In this document: positions 1 through 7,279 of the stretch, piece after piece
Position numbering within the stretch: the first letter of the stretch is position 1
Layout of the letters: every line of letters begins with the position of its first letter
Assembly: GCA_902521995.1 (NCBI GenBank)
Contig: CABYTO010000007.1
Span: 1 to 62,969, forward strand
Length of the DNA: 62,969 bases
Origin: an uncultured Prochlorococcus sp.
GTDB lineage: Bacteria; Cyanobacteriota; Cyanobacteriia; PCC-6307; Cyanobiaceae
Reading direction: 5' to 3'
Program-made: the position numbers and the translations under genes
The notes under the pieces: model-generated
The model's input: only the letters and a program-made list of their open reading frames with translations
Database searches by the model: none
What the model was told of the DNA's origin: nothing

Positions 1-41
1 ATACAAAATGTTGTATTATTTTCTTAGATACTTATCCGAAA

Positions 42-596
42 ATGAATGAAAATAACTTAAAAACAAAAAAATTAGTTAATTTTGGTCCATCTGGAAGAGC
101 TGTTGCTCAACCGATAGACAAAAGTTTATTGGATAACATTTTTGAACATCTAACAATGGAAAGATATGCTAATGTTCAATATTTTTCTATTTATCTATGG
201 TTTCAAGAACGTGATTTAAATGGATTTGCCTCTCATTTTCTAAGTGAATCACAAGGTGAAATGGAACATGCTCAGAAATTTGCAGATTACTTAATCGCAA
301 GAGGACAAAGCGTAAAATTAGATGAAATTCCTGCACCCGTTCAAACGTGGGATTCTATAGAGGAGCTCATTTCTTATTCTTTTAATATGGAGGCTGATTT
401 AACTTCATCTCTACAACAACTTTATTCCATATCAGAAAGAATTTCAGATACAAGAACTAACGTATTCTTAGATCCAATTATTGAGGCTCAAACACAATCA
501 GAAGATGAATTTGCCAACATACTGGGTAAGGTAAAGTTCGCTTCAAATCAACCTTCGGCAATCTTATTAATAGATAGTGATTTAAAGAAAAAATAA
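42..596 (+). CDS. ftn: Ferritin (non-heme iron storage)
   Basis: Stores iron as a ferric core inside a 24-subunit cytoplasmic shell, oxidising Fe(II) at a di-iron ferroxidase centre. The 184-residue length is typical of bacterial ferritin. Ligand positions are visible: Glu40 on the first helix, an E-x-x-H pair at Glu73/His76, Glu117 on the third helix and Gln152/Glu156 on the fourth. There is no heme-binding Met of the bacterioferritin type at the usual place, so ferritin rather than Bfr is preferred. Its 3' end overlaps the convergent small gene at 582-869 by about 15 bases. A Crp/Fnr-type regulator with Fur-like boxes lies 0.9 kb away, giving an iron-themed neighbourhood. No Fur box was seen in the 41 bases available upstream. 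Confidence 0.93.
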   Translation: MNENNLKTKKLVNFGPSGRAVAQPIDKSLLDNIFEHLTMERYANVQYFSIYLWFQERDLNGFASHFLSESQGEMEHAQKFADYLIARGQSVKLDEIPAPVQTWDSIEELISYSFNMEADLTSSLQQLYSISERISDTRTNVFLDPIIEAQTQSEDEFANILGKVKFASNQPSAILLIDSDLKKK

Positions 597-869
597 ATTA
601 CTTTCAAATTTATTTTCATTTAATGTCCTTTTGGTTATTTCAAAAAGTAAATTTGAAAAGTTTATTTTCTCATTATTTTTATTTAAGAGTTCAGCTATTT
701 TATAAATTTCATTAACTCTCTTAAAAATTTTTTTGTTTTCAGTAAATAACCTTACCTTCAATGCTTTATTTTCTGTGGTCTTGTAGGATTGCTTGATATT
801 TCTAAGTCTATTCGATAAAACATCAACTTCCATTAACAAGTTGTTAGTAAGTGATTGTGATTCGTTCAT
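582..869 (-). CDS. Hypothetical 95-aa helical protein
   Basis: I do not recognise a family. The frame is open from 911, but the ATG at 869 is preferred because the upstream part would run into the regulator gene ending at 874. From this start the protein is 95 residues, rich in Lys, Asn and Leu, with heptad-like spacing that suggests a long helical or coiled-coil structure and no membrane segment. It lies 4 bases downstream of the Crp-type regulator on the same strand, so the two are probably co-transcribed. It converges on ferritin and overlaps its last codons. Confidence 0.6.
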   Translation of the reverse strand: MNESQSLTNNLLMEVDVLSNRLRNIKQSYKTTENKALKVRLFTENKKIFKRVNEIYKIAELLNKNNEKINFSNLLFEITKRTLNENKFESNLFFL

Positions 870-873
870 GTTT

Positions 874-1461
874 TTATAGCGGCGATGTTTCAATAAAAGA
901 AGGGGCAACACTGACTGTTTGCGTCCCGATAGGAGCTATTAATAACTCAGATGATCTTAATTTCGAAATTAATCTTGTTGATGTTACTCGTGTAGAGCCG
1001 ATTAATTCGCCAATCCTTTCATGAGTTAATCTAAAAGGTAACTCACACCATTGACCACATCTTCTACCTAGACGATTTACTAATATTGAAAACAAGGCTT
1101 GTAATCGCTGTTCTGCATTACCTAAGTGTCTAATCCTAAGGAGTTGCAAAGTCCATTCATTTACTGCATCAAAACCAATATTCTCATCAATATTTACATT
1201 GCTATGAAAAGATAAATCTGTTAATGCTTCAACACAGACACCTTCACTACATAAAAGGTCCGTTCTTAATTGATCACCTGATTGTAAGAATGCAAGTGTC
1301 ATCCCTTCAGTTTCTTCACAAGGACAATAAACTCGAGCAATACCACTATCAACTTCTAGGCATGTGCCTTTTGGCCTTGATGAAGGATCTATTAAAACGG
1401 ACTGCCCAGTTATTATCCTTACCGATTTTGAGGGAGAGTCTCCATAGTTATGGAAATGCAT
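874..1461 (-). CDS. Crp/Fnr-family transcriptional regulator
   Basis: A 195-residue protein with a degenerate cyclic-nucleotide-type beta-barrel in the N-terminal 90 residues and a winged helix-turn-helix at about residues 140-190. The recognition helix region (about 145-168) has the family pattern L-T-H-E-R-I-G-E-L-I-G-S-T-R-V-T. The protein is short for the family (about 220 residues) and lacks an obvious cAMP-phosphate cassette, so it is probably not a cAMP receptor. Four Cys in the N-terminal half (34, 46, 48, 71) could sense metal or redox state; that is inference. Upstream lie two Fur-box-like sequences (1474-1492 and 1519-1537), so the gene is probably repressed by Fur under iron-replete conditions. 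Confidence 0.88.
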   Translation of the reverse strand: MHFHNYGDSPSKSVRIITGQSVLIDPSSRPKGTCLEVDSGIARVYCPCEETEGMTLAFLQSGDQLRTDLLCSEGVCVEALTDLSFHSNVNIDENIGFDAVNEWTLQLLRIRHLGNAEQRLQALFSILVNRLGRRCGQWCELPFRLTHERIGELIGSTRVTSTRLISKLRSSELLIAPIGTQTVSVAPSFIETSPL

Positions 1462-1473
1462 TAATTAAAATAT

Positions 1474-1492
1474 GATAATGAGAATTATTATC
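1474..1492 (-). promoter_or_regulatory. Fur box (strong match) upstream of the Crp-type regulator
   Basis: The 19 bases gataatgagaattattatc match 17 of 19 positions of the classical Fur consensus GATAATGATAATCATTATC. The box lies 12 bases upstream of the regulator's start codon at 1461, where bound Fur would occlude the promoter or ribosome-binding region. No binding has been shown here; the call rests on the sequence match. Confidence 0.75.
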
Positions 1493-1518
1493 AATTATGC
1501 ATTAAAAAAATACTTATT

Positions 1519-1537
1519 GCAATAGATTCTCATTATC
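1519..1537 (+). promoter_or_regulatory. Second, weaker Fur-box-like site
   Basis: Read on the minus strand this 19-mer agrees with the Fur consensus at about 14 of 19 positions. Its core tatgataatgagaat is an exact inverted copy of bases 1471-1485, present on the plus strand as 1526-1540. The two boxes therefore face each other in the divergent region between the regulator (start 1461) and the zinc-ribbon gene (start 1616), and could control both. Confidence 0.55.
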
Positions 1538-1615
1538 ATAGTATTTTTGAAGTTTTTCTTTACATTGTATTTAGGAATATAATTTAGGTAGATTTGTTAA
1601 TTTTTTTTATTTTAG

Positions 1616-1804
1616 ATGGGCGTAAATAGAGTTTGTTTTAATTGTGGAAGTTCTTCATTCGTCTCAGATCGATCTCTAGGAGGAAAGATTGTATGTTCTA
1701 AATGTGGATCTTCTTCATTTAAAAATAAACCCTCTTCATTTTTAAAAAATAAAAAATTAGTATTTCTTGCTATTGCGATAGCTATTTTCATAATTGTTAT
1801 TTAA
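1616..1804 (+). CDS. Small zinc-ribbon membrane protein (62 aa)
   Basis: The N-terminal 35 residues hold two C-x-x-C knuckles (C-F-N-C-G-S-S-S-F and C-S-K-C-G-S-S-S-F), the arrangement of a zinc-ribbon. They are followed by a basic linker and a C-terminal hydrophobic segment (about residues 48-62) that would anchor it in a membrane with the ribbon in the cytoplasm. No function can be assigned. It is transcribed divergently from the Crp-type regulator across two Fur-like boxes and may be iron-regulated. It overlaps the 3' end of the convergent ABC ATPase gene by 8 bases. Confidence 0.7.
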   Translation: MGVNRVCFNCGSSSFVSDRSLGGKIVCSKCGSSSFKNKPSSFLKNKKLVFLAIAIAIFIIVI

Positions 1805-2585
1805 TTAATCTGTTTATATTCCAAAGTCCATTATTCTTAGTTGCCTCTAATTGAATACCATATAAAATTTTAAGATTTTCACTATTTATAACCTTATTTT
1901 GTTCTCCATCGGCGATTATTTTGCCATCTTTAAGCATTATGACCCTGTCATAAATTTTTGTAATTGTTGAAATATCATGAGTGACGCATAAAATTTTTGT
2001 ATTTAATTTTGATAATTCATTAACCTTATCAATTACAAAAAACTTTGATTTATAATCCAAATTTGCAATTGGTTCATCTAGGATTAAAATTTTCGGTTTT
2101 TTGATTAATGCCCTTGCAATTAGAGAAATTTGTTTCTCTCCATCTGATAAATAGGAAAAATTCTTTTTAGATAAATTAGATATATTCATTTTCTTCATGA
2201 TTTTTTCCACCTTATTAGAATCTTTTTCAGATTTATTTTGTATGTAACAATATCTTCCATATAGTCCACTTAAAATTAAATCAAAAACTTGTAAATTTGG
2301 ATTTATTCTATTTTTTATATCATTATTTACAGTACTTATTTTTTTTCTTAATTCCCATAAATTTATAAGTTCTTTGTCAAATATCTTCAGTTTCGATTCA
2401 TTAGCTTCTACTGGGTATATGTTTCTATTAATTATTTCAATTAAGGATGATTTACCTGAACCATTTGGTCCAATTAATATTACATTTTCTGAATACGCTA
2501 TTTTTAAATTTAAATCTTTAATTACTCTAAAGCCATTTTTAAAACAATTTATATTTTTTGCGTCAAACCAAAATTTATTCAACAC
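1797..2585 (-). CDS. ABC transporter ATP-binding protein
   Basis: A stand-alone ABC ATPase of 262 residues. Walker A is G-P-N-G-S-G-K-S at 39-46, the signature is L-S-D-G-E-K-Q (145-151, a variant of LSGGQ), and Walker B is I-L-I-L-D-E (165-170), followed by a switch histidine in V-T-H-D. The start is GTG at 2585. That GTG shares its first G with the TAG stop of the 33-residue membrane ORF upstream, indicating translational coupling. No permease or substrate-binding gene is adjacent, so the substrate is unknown; a metal importer ATPase and an ABC-F-like role are both possible, the former favoured by sequence style. Confidence 0.85.
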   Translation of the reverse strand: MLNKFWFDAKNINCFKNGFRVIKDLNLKIAYSENVILIGPNGSGKSSLIEIINRNIYPVEANESKLKIFDKELINLWELRKKISTVNNDIKNRINPNLQVFDLILSGLYGRYCYIQNKSEKDSNKVEKIMKKMNISNLSKKNFSYLSDGEKQISLIARALIKKPKILILDEPIANLDYKSKFFVIDKVNELSKLNTKILCVTHDISTITKIYDRVIMLKDGKIIADGEQNKVINSENLKILYGIQLEATKNNGLWNINRLIK

Positions 2586-2686
2586 TAAAACTTATTACTC
2601 CAAAATATAATCAATTGAATTGAGCTTAAAATAAAAATAAAAAGATATAACCAATTCAACCATGAAGGTCTATTTACTTTCTTCAT
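2585..2686 (-). CDS. 33-aa single-membrane-segment ORF coupled to the ABC ATPase
   Basis: Starts with ATG AAG AAA and encodes a basic N-terminus, a Trp-rich turn and one hydrophobic segment of about 18 residues. It fills the gap between the Rieske oxygenase stop (2690) and the ABC ATPase, leaving 3 bases upstream. Its stop codon overlaps the ATPase GTG start by one base (TAGTG), the pattern of translationally coupled operon genes. I recognise no family. The case for reality rests on this packing and the membrane-peptide composition. Confidence 0.55.
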   Translation of the reverse strand: MKKVNRPSWLNWLYLFIFILSSIQLIIFWSNKF

Positions 2687-2689
2687 ATA

Positions 2690-4009
2690 TCATATTAGTA
2701 ACATAAAAAATATAAGAGGAGCAGCAAATCGTACAAATGTTTTTCTAATGATATCAATATTATTAGCAATTTCTAACTTCTTTATCTCAGGAGGATATTT
2801 CAATATCACTTTGTCATATACATCAAGATTTTGGGAATTTATATTTTTCCATGGTTCATCTTTATCTTCAGACTTTTTGTACCATTTCCAAAAATAATTT
2901 ATTATTCTATCTTCTCCTAATAATTTTATTTCATCTTTACTTATAAATCCCATATCGTGATTATATGTTTGTGTTTTTAAAATCATATAATCCTCATCGA
3001 ATATCTTATAAAAAATCTTTCTTTGAGTCTCTTTAAATAATAAGAGATTATTAAGCAGTTTATTTTGTAGAAATTTCCTGTAGTGTCTCACTATCACTCT
3101 TGCTTTGTTTTTTCCAAGAGGGATATGATCTAAAACTTGTAAATATCTTGATGATGAGGGGTCGCCTTTGTAAATTAATATCCTTCCTGGAGGTATGTAT
3201 TTTATCCGAATAAATTCTTTCGTAGGGTTATCCTTGTAATAATAAATACTTTCAATGTATTTGGGATTAATATTAATTTTCTGGTTAAAACTAACTAATA
3301 CGTTTTTATTCACATCTTTATCTGGGATTGTATCGCCATGAACCCAAAAGATATGAAGGATATCTAGGTGATTTTCAATAATCCTTGACCAATCACATTT
3401 GAAGTCGACTAATACCTCCTCAAAGACATAATCCTTATGTGAAAAACCATTTTCATATAATTCGTAATTACTTATAGGTGTATCTTCACTTATGTTATTT
3501 AAATCAGTCTCAGATTTTTTAGAAAAATGTACAAAAATATATCCATTTTTTTCTGAAGTTTTGTATTGAGATAAATGAATTCTTTTGGCGTAGTTATCGT
3601 AGTTATTATCAACTATATGGCGACATGTTATTCTGTCGAGATTTTGGCAACTTCCTCCAGATGAAAACTTAGCTCCATGATATGGGCAGGTTATTACTCC
3701 ATCTGATAATGTCCCTCCAAAAAAGGAGGCCCCTCTATGTGGACAAATATTTTTAATGCACCGAACGTTTTTATTTTCATCTCTATAAAGAACAAGAGGC
3801 TCATCATAAAGTGAAAAATAATATAGCTTATTTTTTTTTAGTTCTTTAGAGGGACAAATTGCATACCAACCAAATAAACCTACATTTAAATCTTTATGAT
3901 TTTCTCTAATATCAAACGAGTCAATTTTTACTACCGTTCCTTTTTTAAATGGCTTAAGAACGGTATTAAAGTCTTTTGATTTAAAAAAATTAATTTGTCT
4001 GTTTTCCAT
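2690..4009 (-). CDS. Rieske [2Fe-2S] oxygenase, Lls1 / pheophorbide a oxygenase-like
   Basis: A 439-residue ring-hydroxylating-type oxygenase. The Rieske cluster motifs are C89-x-H91 and C108-x2-H111. The mononuclear iron site is seen as N-H-x-D-x-x-H-x4-H at 213-224 (H219 and H224 the likely ligands). The C-terminal 15 residues form a hydrophobic tail that could anchor it to a membrane, as in plant PaO/Lls1/Tic55 relatives. Cyanobacterial members are often annotated 'cell death suppressor Lls1 homolog'; plant relatives open the pheophorbide a ring, but the substrate here is not known. It is the first gene of a run with a 33-residue membrane ORF and an ABC ATPase, all within 4 bases of each other. 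Confidence 0.88.
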   Translation of the reverse strand: MENRQINFFKSKDFNTVLKPFKKGTVVKIDSFDIRENHKDLNVGLFGWYAICPSKELKKNKLYYFSLYDEPLVLYRDENKNVRCIKNICPHRGASFFGGTLSDGVITCPYHGAKFSSGGSCQNLDRITCRHIVDNNYDNYAKRIHLSQYKTSEKNGYIFVHFSKKSETDLNNISEDTPISNYELYENGFSHKDYVFEEVLVDFKCDWSRIIENHLDILHIFWVHGDTIPDKDVNKNVLVSFNQKININPKYIESIYYYKDNPTKEFIRIKYIPPGRILIYKGDPSSSRYLQVLDHIPLGKNKARVIVRHYRKFLQNKLLNNLLLFKETQRKIFYKIFDEDYMILKTQTYNHDMGFISKDEIKLLGEDRIINYFWKWYKKSEDKDEPWKNINSQNLDVYDKVILKYPPEIKKLEIANNIDIIRKTFVRFAAPLIFFMLLI

Positions 4010-4167
4010 AAATTAATTTCTTTTTATAAATGACTGTTTATCTTTCGGAACTATAACCCAAGTAAATAATCAATTTCTTATAAAAAGAAAATTCTCTATT
4101 ATTTGTAGCAATAATTATGTAGTTATCGAAAAATATTGAGTCTCTATCGTATCTATGTATCTTTATT

Positions 4168-4362
4168 TCATGTTTTTTGTAAATTTTGTGAATCTTTCAA
4201 ATTTTTTATGTAATCAATAGCATCATCAATATTTTTGTGGAAATTACATTGACCCAAATAACAACCTATAAATCTTAAAAATTTTCTCTTGCCACCACTA
4301 ATTTCATATCTATGTATTGTTCCGCCATCTATAGGAGCATAAATAAGTTCTGGTAGTGCCAT
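4168..4362 (-). CDS. Conserved-looking hypothetical protein, 64 aa
   Basis: A soluble 64-residue basic protein with two Cys (C34 and C39, G-C-Y-L-G-Q-C), no membrane segment and no recognised domain. The ORF begins with ATG and has ordinary composition for the genome. It lies alone, 158 bases from the oxygenase gene, in the first part of a region rich in very small ORFs. No function is proposed. Confidence 0.55.
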   Translation of the reverse strand: MALPELIYAPIDGGTIHRYEISGGKRKFLRFIGCYLGQCNFHKNIDDAIDYIKNLKDSQNLQKT

Positions 4363-4730
4363 ATTAATTTTGTATTTAATACTTAATCAAACAATAATTC
4401 ATGTTTAAATACATTTCCATAGCTCAATCTATATATTTAATAATTAATTTACTTATTTTTGGATAATTATTTATTGAATACACATGTATTATTTGTTATC
4501 TATTAATTATGGATATGGATTTTTTATTATGCCAAAAGCATTTAGGCGTTTTTTAAAAAAATTACCAAAAAAAATTCAAACTATAAAATACTCATTTAGA
4601 GAGTTTTTATCATCCAAAATATGAAATAGCTGTTGTGGTTAATGAATTTTTAATTTCTATAATTTTTAATAAAACATAGTCGGCAGAGTTAAATTTTAAA
4701 CTATATTAAATTTGCAATTTTTGAAATATT
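4363..4730. other. AT-rich gap with one weak micro-ORF
   Basis: A 368-base stretch between two small genes. The only candidate is a plus-strand ORF at 4529-4624 encoding 31 residues (first residues M-P-K-A-F-R-R-F-L-K-K-L-P-K-K), strongly basic and amphipathic in look. It has no convincing ribosome-binding site, so it is listed here rather than as a gene. No RNA gene, hairpin terminator or repeat was seen in the remainder. Confidence 0.3.
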
Positions 4731-5072
4731 ATGATCAAAAGGGTTTTTGCGATATTCACTCTAACTTTGCTTTTTATATTTAGTAATCCAGTTTACTCAT
4801 TAGATACTTCTTCTAAAAATCTTGAAAAGTATACTAAAAAGATTTCTAACAAATTCTCTAGAACTTACTGCAACACTACCAAATTCGGTATTTCTTATGA
4901 AGGAGCTTTGGCTTTTGCTATTGGAGAGACTAACAAGGAATTTAAAAATAATAAACTAAATAAGTTGATAGATTATTCTCTTCTAAAAAATTCAATAGTT
5001 AATGATTTAGAAAATAATTGCCAAGTTTATGATTTTGAAATTAGTAATTTAGAAAATTTAAAATTTAACTAG
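4731..5072 (+). CDS. Secreted or periplasmic hypothetical protein, 113 aa
   Basis: The N-terminus is a classical signal peptide: basic start (M-I-K-R), hydrophobic core to about residue 19 and a cleavage-like P-V-Y-S region near residue 23. The mature part of about 90 residues is polar, with two Cys (about 47 and 97) that could form a disulfide once exported. I recognise no domain. It stands alone on the plus strand and converges on the small membrane gene at 5095-5244. Confidence 0.7.
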   Translation: MIKRVFAIFTLTLLFIFSNPVYSLDTSSKNLEKYTKKISNKFSRTYCNTTKFGISYEGALAFAIGETNKEFKNNKLNKLIDYSLLKNSIVNDLENNCQVYDFEISNLENLKFN

Positions 5073-5094
5073 AAAAATGTAAATTTTTAAAGTT

Positions 5095-5244
5095 TTATTT
5101 TTTACCTATCCAATCATTTGGTTTCTCCATCATCCATTCGAAAACTCCCTTAGCATCAAGGTTTTTAGATGCATAAACAAATAAAATTGGAAATATTAAA
5201 ATTACTGCGCCAATAACTACTAACTCTATTTTACCGATCCCCAT
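5095..5244 (-). CDS. Small single-TM membrane protein, 49 aa
   Basis: The frame is open upstream to an ATG at 5337 (80 residues), but the compact start at 5244 gives M-G-I-G-K-I-E-L directly followed by one membrane helix (about residues 8-27) and a polar tail ending in N-D-W-I-G-K-K. Another ATG at 5277 is possible. The tail's K-N-L-D-A-K-G and W-M-M-E-K-P pieces look constrained rather than random, so I think it is real. No function is assigned. Confidence 0.55.
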   Translation of the reverse strand: MGIGKIELVVIGAVILIFPILFVYASKNLDAKGVFEWMMEKPNDWIGKK

Positions 5245-5441
5245 CTCAGTTACTGTTAAGGCAAAATAATTAATCATTATCTTTTTGAATTGAAAATTTA
5301 TATTTACATAATTTACAAAAAATTTTAATTCTTTCACTTTTCTATGCGAAATCTTAATTTTTATAGTGAAAGATATTTGTATAAAGTACCTATTTTATTG
5401 GTGCGAAATTTTTAATAATTTTAATAATATGCTTCTATTTG

Positions 5442-5591
5442 ATGGTTATGAATCATGAAATTATTATTTTCACACCTATTTTTGGAGTATTGATTGGATT
5501 TATAGTATTTACAATTTTAAAGAAAAGAAAGAGATCAGCTAAACGTATTTATAAATTAATAGATGATTTAGAAAAAAAATACATTTATTAA
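5442..5591 (+). CDS. Small membrane-anchored basic protein, 49 aa
   Basis: Short ORF starting ATG GTT ATG (an in-frame ATG at 5448 is equally possible). A hydrophobic segment covers about residues 7-26, followed by a dense basic patch (K-K-R-K-R-S-A-K-R) and a charged helical tail. The positive-inside rule puts the tail in the cytoplasm. It sits 17 bases before the stop of the convergent 98-residue gene. No family recognised. Confidence 0.5.
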   Translation: MVMNHEIIIFTPIFGVLIGFIVFTILKKRKRSAKRIYKLIDDLEKKYIY

Positions 5592-5608
5592 TCTCTTTTG
5601 TAGAAAAA

Positions 5609-5905
5609 TCAATCAAACTCTATACCAACTTCTTCTTTTAAATCTCTCTCCAAATCTGGAAGATGTGGTTCAACCCAATGGTCTTTGTTATCAATACCAG
5701 CTGCATTTACATAATTCATAATGTGTTGATCCACTTGCTTGTAAAGATCATGCAAATTTAAATCCATACGAATATCATGTGCAATTTCAGAGACTTGTTG
5801 TTCTGTTAGACAATGATCTGGATGTAGTAAATCACAACATGGAATTCTTTTCTCAATCAATTCATTTAGATTGATTTTTATTTCGTAATCTTGATGTACA
5901 GTCAT
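5609..5905 (-). CDS. Hypothetical soluble acidic protein, 98 aa
   Basis: An acidic 98-residue protein without signal or membrane segment. It is rich in His, Asp and Glu and has a C-C-D-L-L-H-P-D-H-C cluster near residues 23-32 that could bind a metal. The remainder predicts as helical. I recognise no named domain and propose no function. It starts with ATG, is isolated on the minus strand, and has about 90 bases of non-coding sequence upstream. Confidence 0.6.
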   Translation of the reverse strand: MTVHQDYEIKINLNELIEKRIPCCDLLHPDHCLTEQQVSEIAHDIRMDLNLHDLYKQVDQHIMNYVNAAGIDNKDHWVEPHLPDLERDLKEEVGIEFD

Positions 5906-5998
5906 TTTCTTTATATCTTTATTTTAATTCTAATTACGTTTATGGTTTTGTATATCTTTAGTCAAGAAACAAAGTTCTTTAGTGCTGATACAGTAATT

Positions 5999-6148
5999 TT
6001 AAATAAATAGATCTTCTATATCTTTATACAAATCATCAGTTTCTTTTTGGTTTTCTATAAGGTCATAGTGATCATGTGAAAGTTCTTTTTTTGAGGTGTA
6101 GAAAAGATATCCAAGGGCTCCTAAAAGTAAGGTTGTTGGTAAGATCAT
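5999..6148 (-). CDS. Small membrane-anchored acidic protein, 49 aa
   Basis: ATG at 6148. Residues 1-18 are hydrophobic (membrane anchor or uncleaved signal) and the rest is a highly acidic cytoplasmic tail ending in E-T-D-D-L-Y-K-D-I-E-D-L-F-I. It is divergent from the ribbon-helix-helix-like gene at 6225, and the 76 bases between them carry the palindrome AGTGCAACACT. It may therefore be a target of that regulator. Confidence 0.5.
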   Translation of the reverse strand: MILPTTLLLGALGYLFYTSKKELSHDHYDLIENQKETDDLYKDIEDLFI

Positions 6149-6176
6149 TAGAATTTAATTGACTTATAGTGAATAT

Positions 6177-6187
6177 AGTGCAACACT
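6177..6187. promoter_or_regulatory. Palindromic operator candidate upstream of the RHH-like gene
   Basis: agtg-caa-cact is an 11-base inverted repeat 38 bases before the 6225 start codon. A matching palindrome (agtg-ctg-cact) lies just after the same gene at 6637-6647, and a half-site aagtgctg occurs at 6199-6206. Symmetric short operators are typical for ribbon-helix-helix dimers, so autoregulation is plausible. Confidence 0.4.
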
Positions 6188-6224
6188 TATTACAGTCAAG
6201 TGCTGAACCTTAATTAATTGATAA

Positions 6225-6626
6225 ATGCCTACCAAGAAAAAAAGAGTTGGTTTTATTCCTAGAGATGATGTTATGAGAATAATTGATAACTTGAGCATAG
6301 AGAACAATTTAAGTAATTCAAAAATAATAAGTATTTTGGTAGAGGAAGCGCTTTCTTCAAGAGGTATATTTAATAAACAGAATGGTAAAGTAACTCAATC
6401 ATATTCTTTTTCTAATAATAATTTGCAAAACTTACCTGATAATTCTGATGACTCTATAGATAATGCAAACCCTTCAATGGAAACTAAATTAGGAAATCAT
6501 TTTATTCCTAGTAGATCAACCCATTTAAATGAGGCAAATCAGGAGGCTTTTGACCTGCAAACTTATAAAAAGTTTTTATCATTCCTTAAATTTCAGGAAA
6601 TGCTGGATAAATATAACACAAAATAA
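6225..6626 (+). CDS. Ribbon-helix-helix-like putative DNA-binding protein, 133 aa
   Basis: The first 48 residues fit a ribbon-helix-helix (MetJ/Arc/CopG-type) fold. A short basic strand (K-K-R-V-G-F-I-P) is followed by a helix (about 13-29) and a second helix (about 30-48) joined by a polar turn. Residues 49-133 are Asn/Ser-rich and probably disordered, ending in a short amphipathic helix. A dimeric regulator is inferred. Palindromic AGTGCNNCACT sequences lie on both sides of the gene (6177-6187 and 6637-6647). Neighbours are short membrane ORFs of unknown function. Other possibilities are an antitoxin (no partner toxin seen) or a phage-type repressor. Confidence 0.6.
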   Translation: MPTKKKRVGFIPRDDVMRIIDNLSIENNLSNSKIISILVEEALSSRGIFNKQNGKVTQSYSFSNNNLQNLPDNSDDSIDNANPSMETKLGNHFIPSRSTHLNEANQEAFDLQTYKKFLSFLKFQEMLDKYNTK

Positions 6627-6636
6627 TGTGTTGCAA

Positions 6637-6647
6637 AGTGCTGCACT
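6637..6647. promoter_or_regulatory. Palindromic operator candidate downstream of the RHH-like gene
   Basis: agtg-ctg-cact, the same AGTGCNNCACT pattern as at 6177-6187, begins 10 bases after the 6225-6626 stop codon and 101 bases before the next gene (start 6748). The flanking gtgttgca (6628-6635) is the inverted copy of tgcaacac (6179-6186). It could be the operator of the 6748 gene. Confidence 0.4.
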
Positions 6648-6747
6648 GTGCGTTAATTTCAATTTGTACTTTAGGAGATTTCCGTTTTAGAAATTATCGC
6701 CATTTCAAAAAAAATAAATTCAATTTATCTGTAAAATATTTATTCCT

Positions 6748-7062
6748 ATGAATTCATCTCTCCCAGTTTTATCTGTAAATCTCCTACCTCCCGAAAAATT
6801 ACATTGTAATTTTAGTTATTGGAGTTCTTTATTCTCTCAGGATATGCAAATTTTATGGGATAAAGCGCATGGAGTACCTTTAGAAAAACTGCCAAAAGGG
6901 GTTTCTGATATGATTTTTCCGTATTTATTGCTTGCACTCTCTGACTATAAGACTTCGCAAATAAATAAAATGAATGGAATAGGATTAGATAATCTATTAA
7001 GCCTTTGGTTTGATAAGTACTTATTAAACAAAAATGGTTACTTCGAGCTAATTAAAAAATAA
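6748..7062 (+). CDS. Hypothetical protein, 104 aa
   Basis: A soluble 104-residue protein with ATG start and no recognised domain. Aromatic and Leu-rich helices (S-Y-W-S-S-L-F-S near residue 23, F-P-Y-L-L-L-A-L near 59) suggest a compact helical fold. It lies 121 bases downstream of the RHH-like gene, with the second AGTGCNNCACT palindrome between them, so it may be controlled by that regulator. Function unknown. Confidence 0.6.
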   Translation: MNSSLPVLSVNLLPPEKLHCNFSYWSSLFSQDMQILWDKAHGVPLEKLPKGVSDMIFPYLLLALSDYKTSQINKMNGIGLDNLLSLWFDKYLLNKNGYFELIKK

Positions 7063-7186
7063 TATTGAAAGTTAGGTAATATCAAATTTGATTGCTATAA
7101 AAATTTATCACGTTTAAAAATTTTTTAAGTGATTCTTTCCTAATTGGCACATCAATAGTCTTGCTATAAATATATTAAAAGGTTTG

Positions 7187-7279
7187 ATGATTTCTTTGAA
7201 TTTCTTTTTAGCAAATATGTGTATTATCGTTTTGATAACGCAAAATAGGAGAGATATAAAATTAAGCAAAGTAAGATAA
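7187..7279 (+). CDS. Micro-ORF, 30 aa, membrane-like
   Basis: ATG at 7187; a hydrophobic stretch (about residues 3-17) followed by a basic tail with R-R-D-I-K. Its TAA stop is immediately followed, without a gap, by the ATG of the next micro-ORF, which may indicate coupling. Supported only by composition and layout; it could be chance in AT-rich DNA. Confidence 0.25.
   Translation: MISLNFFLANMCIIVLITQNRRDIKLSKVR

Noticed and set aside
4511..4558. 15-codon ORF overlapping the 4529 micro-ORF in another frame
   Set aside because: Too short and unsupported by spacing, ribosome-binding site or composition.
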